Positions 47,400 to 54,339 of a DNA stretch of 64,000 nucleotides are shown one piece after another (within the stretch, counting starts at the first letter, position 1; each line of letters starts with the position of its first letter). A program made the position numbers and the translations under genes. Below the pieces are notes generated by a model. It saw only the letters and a program-made list of their open reading frames with translations. It did no database searches and had not been told where the DNA came from. This DNA comes from JANQQJ01 sp046290575 (GTDB lineage: Bacteria > Pseudomonadota > Alphaproteobacteria > SMXS01). The stretch spans positions 124,001-188,000 of the forward strand of contig JBKAGX010000005.1 of NCBI GenBank assembly GCA_046290575.1, given 5' to 3'.

Positions 47400-49568
47400 C
47401 TAGTGGAGAGTAGGCCCAAGTGCATCGCGCACTTTCTCGGACAGGGCTTGTATCGTGTAGGGCTTGGAGAGCAACTCGGCATCCTGACTCAACCCACCGT
47501 TGGTCTTTAGGTCGTCGCCCAGATAGCCCGACGTAAATAGAACCTTTGTTTCAGGGAAGCGCTGGAGAAGCCGTTTGACGACGTCGGGGCCCGTCATCTC
47601 TCCGGGTAATACGACGTCTGAAATCAGAAGGTCGATGTTCTCGTTTTCCGTTGCCAAGTTAAGGGCCTGCGGTCCGTCCTCGGCCCAGATCACGGTATGC
47701 CCCAGGCGCTTGAGGGCGTTGACGATAAAGTCCCGTACGTCAGGGTCATCTTCGACGACCATGATCCGCCCGCCTGTTGCCGCTGCGGCGGATGTATCGG
47801 TCTGTGCAGCCGTCGCAGCTGGGAGGTAAAGCGTTACGGTCGTGCCGTCTGCGACGTCGCTTTCGATATGCATGGCCCCCTCCGAGTCCGCCAGAAAACC
47901 CTGCACCAGGCTCAGGCCCAATCCTGCTGCTGCACTGCCTTCCTGTTTGGTGGTGAAGAACGGATGACAGGCGCGCGCTGCGACCTCCGGCGGCATGCCC
48001 GTGCCCGTGTCGCATACCGAGATCGCTGCGCAGGATTTTTGCGCTAGCGGGTGCCCGGCCATGTGAGGGGGCAGATTGGTGTCCTCAAGAATTCGCAAGG
48101 TGAGTGTTCCGCCTGCGGGCATCGCATCCAGAGCGTTGTCTGTCAGATGACCGATGGCGGTTTTGAGCTGCCCGGGGTCGACATATGCCCATACCGAGTT
48201 TTCCTGCTCTTGAACCTGAATCTTGCAGGTTTGCGGAAGTGCTGATCCAAGATGGGCGGACAAATCTGTTACCAGTGCATTGAGATCTGTCGCAACGGGG
48301 CTGACCTTCTTCCGCTGCGCAAAGGACAGCAGCCTCTCGGTCAGATCAGCACCTCGTTCTGCCGCGTGGGCTGCGGCGCATGCGAACCGGTACATGTCTG
48401 TATCCTTGCCGGCCTGTTCTATGACCAGATCCAGATGACCCAGCATGGTGGTCAGGAGATTGTTGAAATCGTGTGCGATACCGCCTGTCATGCGGCTCAC
48501 AGTTTCGAGCTGCTGATGTGCGTCCTGATTCAACGCCGTATCAGCGGTAAGCTCTATCTCGGACTGGCCGGATCCAGCGACCATCGAAACACCGACAAAG
48601 CCGATGACTCTGCCAGAGGCATCCAACTGCGGCCCGACACTTGTTTGTACGGCGACGCCGCCAAGCGTATGAATGAAGCTTGATGTATATCCCCGCTCTG
48701 CGCGCGTGACATAAACGGTCGCTTCCGGCGTCTCTTCGAAAAGTATTTCAAGACTGGCACCGGGTTGAAAGGGTGCGGAAGAATCTTGATCTGCGCCCTC
48801 TGGCGGCCAGGAATCAAGACCCATGCCGGTTGCAAACTGGAGCGTCTTGTCTTTGCCAGCCGACCAAAGAACAACAGGCGCAACTTCACCTACGGCCGTC
48901 AGCAGACTCTGGTTCAGGCGCAGTTCCTGTTGGGTACGGCGGCGCTCACCAATGTCCGCAAACGAGCCAATGATGGCGGTTGGTGTGCCCTCGGGGTCCC
49001 GGGCGAGCGAGAGGCCGATCTGGGCATCTCGGTTTTCGCCGCTAACAGTGCGTGTTGAGGTTTCCCCATGCCAGTCGCCGGAATCCAGAACTGTCCTGAG
49101 AACAGCGGCGGCCTCTTCTTTATCCGAAAAGAAATCATGCGCCTCGCGACCCACCGCGTCTTGAGCATTTTTCAGACCAACCAGGCGGACGAAGGCCGCG
49201 TTGACATATTGCAGTTTCCCCTTGAGGTCGAAGACCGCGACCGCCCCGTCCGTACTGGCAAGCGCGTGGCGCTGAATAGCGCGGTCGTGACGGTAGCGAG
49301 CCCCTAGAAGAGCGGCCAGCAACATCGGCAAAATGGACAGGATGAGAAGTGACTGGCTATTGATCGAAGGCTGATTCTGCACGGCAGCAGGTCCGAATAC
49401 GCCGATCTTCATCAGCAGTGCCAAGGCAATCAATATCGCGGAAACGGCTGCCAGTCCTGCCCTGATGCTTTTGGATGGCACGATGACATACAGCGTAACG
49501 CACGCTGCCGCCCCCCAGATAATGGCCGTCACCGTGTCAAGGCTGGTAAACCCTAAGCCGTCGTTCAT
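47400..49568 (-). CDS. Hybrid sensor histidine kinase with PAS and receiver domains
   Basis: A 722-residue membrane-bound sensor. Three or so hydrophobic segments at the N-terminus (TAIIWGAAACVTLYVIV, AVSAILIALALLMKIGVF, LLILSILPMLLAALLGA) are followed by a PAS domain (ASTDGAVAVFDLKGKLQYV), a second PAS-like region, the HisKA box GGIAHDFNNLLTTMLGHLDL with the phosphorylated His, the ATPase (TDNALDAMPAGG, CDTGTGMPPE, AAGLGLSLVQGF) and a C-terminal receiver with VEDDPDVRDF and LLISDVVLP. No separate response regulator is adjacent, so the output partner is elsewhere. It converges on the acyl-CoA dehydrogenase. Confidence 0.92.
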   Translation of the reverse strand: MNDGLGFTSLDTVTAIIWGAAACVTLYVIVPSKSIRAGLAAVSAILIALALLMKIGVFGPAAVQNQPSINSQSLLILSILPMLLAALLGARYRHDRAIQRHALASTDGAVAVFDLKGKLQYVNAAFVRLVGLKNAQDAVGREAHDFFSDKEEAAAVLRTVLDSGDWHGETSTRTVSGENRDAQIGLSLARDPEGTPTAIIGSFADIGERRRTQQELRLNQSLLTAVGEVAPVVLWSAGKDKTLQFATGMGLDSWPPEGADQDSSAPFQPGASLEILFEETPEATVYVTRAERGYTSSFIHTLGGVAVQTSVGPQLDASGRVIGFVGVSMVAGSGQSEIELTADTALNQDAHQQLETVSRMTGGIAHDFNNLLTTMLGHLDLVIEQAGKDTDMYRFACAAAHAAERGADLTERLLSFAQRKKVSPVATDLNALVTDLSAHLGSALPQTCKIQVQEQENSVWAYVDPGQLKTAIGHLTDNALDAMPAGGTLTLRILEDTNLPPHMAGHPLAQKSCAAISVCDTGTGMPPEVAARACHPFFTTKQEGSAAAGLGLSLVQGFLADSEGAMHIESDVADGTTVTLYLPAATAAQTDTSAAAATGGRIMVVEDDPDVRDFIVNALKRLGHTVIWAEDGPQALNLATENENIDLLISDVVLPGEMTGPDVVKRLLQRFPETKVLFTSGYLGDDLKTNGGLSQDAELLSKPYTIQALSEKVRDALGPTLH

Positions 49569-49599
49569 TACTTCGCGAACCCCTAGTACAGGTTTCTAT

Positions 49600-49720
49600 C
49601 AGCGAAGTGATAGGGCTCTATTTTAGTGATATCAAATGTATTCTTTTTGGTAAAATTTGTTTCAAATGAAACTCCGAAGTAAATTCCAAATACAAAAATA
49701 GTAAATAAATGTAAAGCACC
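49600..49720. promoter_or_regulatory. AT-rich intergenic stretch with an inverted repeat
   Basis: Between the kinase start and the end of the next gene lies an AT-rich run of about 100 bases, unlike the surrounding GC-rich DNA. It contains GTTTCA-AA-TGAAAC (49659-49672), a perfect 6-2-6 inverted repeat, and several TATTT/TAAAT elements. It is probably the promoter region of the histidine kinase; the binding protein is not known. Confidence 0.45.
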
Positions 49721-49734
49721 GCCGCGGTTGCAGG

Positions 49735-50469
49735 TTATCTGCGTTCTTTGAGCAATTGCGCGGGTCGCCGCATTTGAGCGGTATCAAACAGCGAAAACGT
49801 GTTCGAGGTGTACTTCACAACGTCGCTCAGACCGCGCCTGTACTCCTGAAGTTCAGGCGTATTTTCTGCCGGGACCAACTCGACCCGTTGGTCAGGATGC
49901 TCCGTCTCGAACTGAACGTAGAACCAGGGATCACCGCGCCTGAACACCAGATCCTCTTCGGGATTTGTCCATTCGAATCCCCAAGACAGGATGCGGGGCC
50001 AAACATCAATCGGAAATCGGCCTGCGGTCATGATGCCGGGCCAGCGGGCGGACCGTCGATCCAGAAACGGCGGCAACTGATTGATATAGACGCGCTCGTC
50101 AGCGACGAAAACATAAGGCGCACGGATCTGAATGACAGGACTAGTCGGGGCACGCCAGTGTTCCGGTTTCATCAGGAATACATGGTGGGGCACCAGTTCG
50201 TCGTCGAGCCGAGTACCTTCAGGAACAGCGAACAAATTATGGTCGTCGCCGTCCCGTTCGTAGCTGAGATGAAGATCAAAGGGAAACGGCACTTCGAACA
50301 GACGCCGTTCGATTTCATTGATCGCGGGACAGGCCTGCACTGCCCGGGCAGACAGCGGAATGGACCGCTGCGCCTTGACCGCTTTTGGTTCGCTATAAAG
50401 GAAACTCGCGCGTGGCGCGTCGACAATCCAGCCGATCTTTACCGGTTGTTTACCGGACGCCTGTACCAC
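49735..50469 (-). CDS. Unrecognised 244-residue protein paired with the YGYGD-repeat peptide
   Basis: I do not recognise this family. The product has no signal peptide or membrane helix and is rich in Pro, Trp, Phe and charged residues, with likely beta structure. Notable segments are DLHLSYERDGDDH, VPHHVFLMKPEHWRAP, IQIRAPYVFVADERVYINQL and WPRILSWGFEWTNPEEDL, then GDPWFYVQFET. The HH, H and E positions could form a metal site but this is unproved. The layout loosely recalls DUF6065-like phage and bacterial proteins; that is memory of a pattern only. It starts with GTG 5 bases after the stop of the repeat peptide, so the two are probably coupled and it is a candidate for acting on that peptide. 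Confidence 0.75.
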   Translation of the reverse strand: MVQASGKQPVKIGWIVDAPRASFLYSEPKAVKAQRSIPLSARAVQACPAINEIERRLFEVPFPFDLHLSYERDGDDHNLFAVPEGTRLDDELVPHHVFLMKPEHWRAPTSPVIQIRAPYVFVADERVYINQLPPFLDRRSARWPGIMTAGRFPIDVWPRILSWGFEWTNPEEDLVFRRGDPWFYVQFETEHPDQRVELVPAENTPELQEYRRGLSDVVKYTSNTFSLFDTAQMRRPAQLLKERR

Positions 50470-50474
50470 AGCGT

Positions 50475-50714
50475 TTAAGTTTTCGAGGTGTTACCGTAAT
50501 TGCCGGCATCGCCATAGCCATAGGCATCACCGTAACCATAAGCATCGCCATAGCCGTAGGCATCGCCATATCCATAGGAATCACCGTAACCGTAGGCTTC
50601 ACTGGACCCATAGGCACTACCGTAACCAGATGCCGTAACAGGCGCGGCCGCAGAAATCTTGATCGACTTATTGGTCGTCTGGACAGATTGGCTTGCAATA
50701 AGGCGTTTGGTCAT
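50475..50714 (-). CDS. 79-residue peptide with five YGYGD repeats, possible RiPP precursor
   Basis: Starts at 50714, with GAGG about six bases before the ATG. Residues 1-29 (MTKRLIASQSVQTTNKSIKI then SAAAPVTAS) look like a leader without signal-peptide or membrane character. Residues 30-40 are GYGSAYGSSEA and residues 41-70 are five exact YGYGD units joined by Ser or Ala. The tail is GNYGNTSKT. There is no Cys or Trp and only the initiator Met. Repeated Tyr-Gly cores next to a leader resemble precursors of ribosomally made, modified peptides, but no known modifying enzyme type is seen. A structural Gly/Tyr-rich peptide is the alternative. Confidence 0.75.
   Translation of the reverse strand: MTKRLIASQSVQTTNKSIKISAAAPVTASGYGSAYGSSEAYGYGDSYGYGDAYGYGDAYGYGDAYGYGDAGNYGNTSKT
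50505..50594 (-). repeat. Five tandem 18-base units encoding (Y-G-Y-G-D-S/A)
   Basis: Ninety bases in five 18-base units within the small peptide gene. Units differ by synonymous changes (for example TAT/TAC, GGC/GGT), so the peptide repeat is kept while the DNA diverges. Confidence 0.9.
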
Positions 50715-50873
50715 TGTGACCCTCATCTGATGGATGCTGTTGGGGCAAATTATGGCGTCTGAGCCGGGATAGCAATAGCTGTTCTTGCAGGGTTTCCATG
50801 TGGAATACAAATATGGCATACTTCACCTGCCCCGGGAGCTGGGACCGTCCAACGTTGAAGATGGAGGGTGCCA

Positions 50874-52313
50874 GTGGCACTTGGTACAGAACTCATGGAT
50901 GCGGGCCTGATCGAACGTGATCAGCTCGATACCGCTCTTGAGGAGCAGGACCTATCGGGATTGCCGTTAGGCGAGTGTCTGCTTGCAGTCGGGGCGATTT
51001 CCACAGACCAGCTCGACCGTTTCTTTAGTTATTCAGTGCCGCCGCTGGCGTCCCTCCGCGATACCGGCCTTGAAACGGCCTTTATGCTCGATCTGCTCGT
51101 GAAGATCATGTTTGTCTACGGGCACGAATCCAAAGCGTCGATCTGCGAAGAAATCAAGCTGCCATTTCCTGTCGTTGAAGAACTGATGGAGCTTGCCCGG
51201 GAACGGCGTTTGATTGAGGCGCTCGGGTCGTCCGGTGATGCCACGTTGATCGCAGATATACGCTATGGCCTCAGTGACATCGGGCGGGAGACCGCACAGC
51301 GTGCGCTACAGCGGTCTCAATATGCGGGCCCTGCACCTGTCACCCTGGAAGCCTATCGCGACCAGATTCTCCGACAACGCATCGTAAACGATCGGGTCGA
51401 CCATGGCCGCCTGCAGCGGGCGCTAAGCCACCTGGTGCTGGATGACGCGTTGCTGAAACAGCTGGGTCCATCGGTAAACTCCGGCCGTGCTCTGTTGCTC
51501 TACGGCGCACCCGGGAATGGCAAGACAACATTGGCTGTGGGTATTACCCGAAGCTTTGAGCAATATGTTTATGTCCCACATGCCGTCTATGTCAGCGGCC
51601 ATATCATTAATGTTTATGACAGGACGATCCACACCGTCGTGGGTGGCGGCCGCGTGTCGGACTCTTACGAAGGTGGCCAGCGCCTTAGGCGTTCAGACGA
51701 AGATCCGAGATGGGTGCGCTGTCAGCGTCCGGTGGCCATCACCGGTGGTGAACTGACCCTCGATATGCTTGATGTCTCACATGACGCAAATTTGCGATTC
51801 AGTGAGGCGCCGATGCAGATGAAAGCTCTGGGCGGCGTATTCCTGATCGATGATCTGGGGCGTCAGGCGGTCAGGGTGGAAGAAATTCTCAATCGCTGGA
51901 TCTTTCCCTTGGAGCGGCGGGTCGATTACCTGACGCTGCCATCAGGGAAAACGTTCACGGTACCCTTCGATGGCCTGATTATCTTTTCAACCAACAAGCC
52001 GCCCAGCAAATTGATGGATGATGCGATGCTGCGCCGGATTCCATACAAGTTTCGCATCGGGTCGCCGAACATCGAAGAATATGGGCAAATTTTCATAAAG
52101 GTCTGTGAAGACAACGGCGTGGAGTTCAAACCCCTGGTATTGGAGCGGTTGCTGCAAGAGTTCTATGCCGCCAACAATATGGTTCTTGCCAGTTTCCATC
52201 CGGCCTTCATGATGCGCCACGTGGTTGCAACCTGCCGGTTCCAGGGCCGCAGACCCGAGATGGATATCGATCTGATGCTGGAGGCAGCCGATCACCTGAT
52301 GGTCCATGAGTAA
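50874..52313 (+). CDS. AAA+ ATPase with an MshEN/GspE-type N-terminal domain
   Basis: About 479 residues. The N-terminus (LGTELMDAGLIERDQLDTAL then GLPLGECLLAVGAISTDQLD) resembles the N-terminal domain of type II/IV secretion and pilus ATPases, some of which bind cyclic-di-GMP. The AAA+ core has Walker A LYGAPGNGKTTLAVGI (about residue 213), Walker B GVFLIDDLGRQA and sensor 1 IIFSTNKPP. DAMLRRIPYKFRIGSPN is the arginine-finger region. This ATPase type is widespread and poorly studied. GGAGG six bases before the GTG at 50874 is better than the GTG at 50868. It is divergent from the YGYGD peptide operon, 154 bases apart. Confidence 0.85.
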   Translation: MALGTELMDAGLIERDQLDTALEEQDLSGLPLGECLLAVGAISTDQLDRFFSYSVPPLASLRDTGLETAFMLDLLVKIMFVYGHESKASICEEIKLPFPVVEELMELARERRLIEALGSSGDATLIADIRYGLSDIGRETAQRALQRSQYAGPAPVTLEAYRDQILRQRIVNDRVDHGRLQRALSHLVLDDALLKQLGPSVNSGRALLLYGAPGNGKTTLAVGITRSFEQYVYVPHAVYVSGHIINVYDRTIHTVVGGGRVSDSYEGGQRLRRSDEDPRWVRCQRPVAITGGELTLDMLDVSHDANLRFSEAPMQMKALGGVFLIDDLGRQAVRVEEILNRWIFPLERRVDYLTLPSGKTFTVPFDGLIIFSTNKPPSKLMDDAMLRRIPYKFRIGSPNIEEYGQIFIKVCEDNGVEFKPLVLERLLQEFYAANNMVLASFHPAFMMRHVVATCRFQGRRPEMDIDLMLEAADHLMVHE

Positions 52314-52409
52314 CCGGTGGTCTTCAGGCTATAGGTAAAGCGGGCTTGGCAGCGCCTATCACCTCGGTCCATCATGTCTTGGGGACGAGATGGATCAGGG
52401 GAGCAGGTT

Positions 52410-53228
52410 TTGGATATTCTGAACGGGGCCGTCGCGGTCATAACGGGCGGCGCAAGCGGTATCGGATTGGCGACAGCGCGCAATCTGGCGAGCGAGGGCG
52501 CAAGGCTGGTTCTTGCCGATATCGAGCAAGGACCACTCGATGAAGCGGTAGCCGAGTTTGAGGGGCGAGGCGTGGACGTATTGGGTGTTCGCACTGATGT
52601 CGGTGACTTGGCTTCCGTTCAAGCGATGGCGGACGCCGCCTGGGATCGGTTCGGTCAGGTCAACGTCCTGTTTAACAACGCCGGCGTCGCGCTCAACGGC
52701 AAGATTCAGGATATGAGCCACGACGACTGGGAATGGTCTATTCGAGTGAATCTCTGGGGTGTGATCCATGGCGTAGAGACATTTCTGCCGCGCATGTTGG
52801 ACGATGGCCACGAAGGCCACATCGTCAGCACGGCATCGTTTGCCGGTCTGGTCCCCAATAGTGGACTGGGCGTCTACTGCGTTACCAAATATGGCGTTGT
52901 TGCGCTCAGCGAGTGCCTTTGGCGGGATCTCAGGGACACACCCATCGGGGCATCGGTTCTGTGTCCGATGATTGTCAAAACCAATATCGGGCAAAGTGCC
53001 CGCAACCGTCCCGACGCTCTGGGTGGGGCGGCCGTCGTCAAGCGCAGAAGCCCTGAAGAACAGGAACAGCTTTCAGGTGGCGTGATAGAAGCGCCGGAAG
53101 TGGCTGATCGCGTGGTTCGCGCGATCAAAAACGGAGAGCTCTATATTCTGACGCATGACGATAGCCGTGAGTTTATCCGCCGTCGCTTCGACCGGATCGA
53201 CAAGTCGTTTGACATTGGCGCACTGTAG
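52410..53228 (+). CDS. Short-chain dehydrogenase/reductase
   Basis: An NAD(P)-dependent oxidoreductase of the classical SDR type, about 272 residues. TGGASGIGLATA is the cofactor loop, NNAG the structural motif, and the catalytic Ser and YxxxK occur in STASFAGLVPNSGLGVYCVTKY split in sequence (Ser in STASF, Tyr-Lys in YCVTK). Asp in LVLADIEQ after the second strand favours NAD. I prefer the TTG at 52410, with GGGGAG six bases ahead, giving MDILNGAVAVITGG; the ATG at 52374 adds 12 residues. The substrate is unknown. A TetR regulator follows in the same direction. Confidence 0.9.
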   Translation: MDILNGAVAVITGGASGIGLATARNLASEGARLVLADIEQGPLDEAVAEFEGRGVDVLGVRTDVGDLASVQAMADAAWDRFGQVNVLFNNAGVALNGKIQDMSHDDWEWSIRVNLWGVIHGVETFLPRMLDDGHEGHIVSTASFAGLVPNSGLGVYCVTKYGVVALSECLWRDLRDTPIGASVLCPMIVKTNIGQSARNRPDALGGAAVVKRRSPEEQEQLSGGVIEAPEVADRVVRAIKNGELYILTHDDSREFIRRRFDRIDKSFDIGAL

Positions 53229-53300
53229 TGGTGGTTAAGGGGGGCTGCGTCCGGGCAAGCGCGAGAAGATGATAGCCAGGAATAGAAAGAGGGGGCTACG

Positions 53301-53957
53301 ATGTCTCAGTCGACTGTAACCGCAGAATTTCCGACCCGTCAGGCTCAAAAGAGCGACCAGACCCGCCGTGCCATTCTGGAAGCTGCAATCCAGTGTCTGG
53401 CGGAGGCCGGCTACACCAAGAGCACCATGACGGCGATCGCCAAGCGCGCGGGTTTGTCCCGAGGGGCGATGCAGTATCACTTCGAAACCATGCAGGACGT
53501 CTTGTTGGCGACGATAGAGTACATTCAGACCAGCCGTGTGGCTGAACTGACAGCCGACGGACGCCGCACCGCGTCACAGGGCCCTGGTGAAGATCGCTTC
53601 GAGGACCGCGTGGCGGCGCTGTGGGCTTTTCTTCATGAACCGGCGAGCATTGCTTTTTTCGAACTTGCGGTGGCCTCGCGTTCCGATTCCGGGCTGAACG
53701 CTACAATGCAAAGCGCGCAAGGACGGTTTTGGGAGCGTTGGGTCAGTGCGGCCCTGGACGCTTATCCGGAATGGCAAGACAAGCGGGTTGAGCTCGAACT
53801 GGCCTGCGGATTTTCACAGACTCTTTTGGAAGGCCTGCGGTTGCGCGATATGACCGGTCAGACGAATCCCGCGCTTTCGCTCGCCTTGCGGGATTATCTG
53901 AGTGTCTGTATCCGCGACATCTTCGAGAATGGAAGCGCGTCGACACGCTTCCTATAG
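53301..53957 (+). CDS. TetR family transcriptional regulator
   Basis: A 218-residue dimeric repressor. The N-terminal helix-turn-helix is typical: TRRAILEAAIQCLAEAGYTKST, MTAIAKRAGLSRGAMQYHFET, MQDVLLATIEYIQ. The C-terminal ligand domain (after about residue 70) is family-variable. It lies 72 bases after the SDR and before the TonB receptor-oxygenase group, so it may control either. An AGAAAGAGGGGGCTACG ribosome site precedes the ATG. Confidence 0.92.
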   Translation: MSQSTVTAEFPTRQAQKSDQTRRAILEAAIQCLAEAGYTKSTMTAIAKRAGLSRGAMQYHFETMQDVLLATIEYIQTSRVAELTADGRRTASQGPGEDRFEDRVAALWAFLHEPASIAFFELAVASRSDSGLNATMQSAQGRFWERWVSAALDAYPEWQDKRVELELACGFSQTLLEGLRLRDMTGQTNPALSLALRDYLSVCIRDIFENGSASTRFL

Positions 53958-54089
53958 GGTCAGTGCCCAATAAACGTCATTCTGGACGCCGCTTGGCCCG
54001 AACTCTCTGACTTCGTTTGGCAATCGAGCTATCCGGAATCTCGGGCCGCAGCGGATATCGGTGTCAGCAGCTCCCGGATGGAAAGTCTC

Positions 54090-54125
54090 AGGCGCCCGAA
54101 AAACTGGGGGTTTTCGGGTGCGCCT
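54090..54125. terminator. Strong inverted repeat between tetR and the TonB receptor
   Basis: AGGCGC-CCGAAAA pairs with TTTTCGG-GTGCGCCT, a 13-pair stem with a two-base bulge and an ACTGGGGG loop. The 382-base region 53958-54339 holds no convincing gene; after this hairpin it becomes AT-rich (54200-54290), probably the receptor promoter. No T-tract follows the stem, so terminator function is uncertain. Confidence 0.45.
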
Positions 54126-54339
54126 AGCCTCCGGGGTTGACGTGCAAGGCCTCATTGAATCCAGACCCTAGTCCCTGCATAAATTCTGCAACGCCAGATC
54201 AGTTTGTTTTTAAAATCATCGTTGATGAATAATTTACTATGTAATTTTCGTAGCTGCTGGCTTATCCTACTATCGATTAAAAGACTGCACCCGCTGATTG
54301 GTGATTGGCGCGGCGAAATTACACCTATGGGGAGTTCAG

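Noticed and set aside
50505..50594. Regular 18-base repeats as a possible CRISPR or minisatellite
   Set aside because: Repeats are directly joined with no spacers, vary synonymously, and keep a reading frame with a ribosome site.
53952..54155. A 67-codon minus-strand frame between tetR and the TonB receptor
   Set aside because: No ribosome site, includes the strong hairpin, and the composition is not protein-like.
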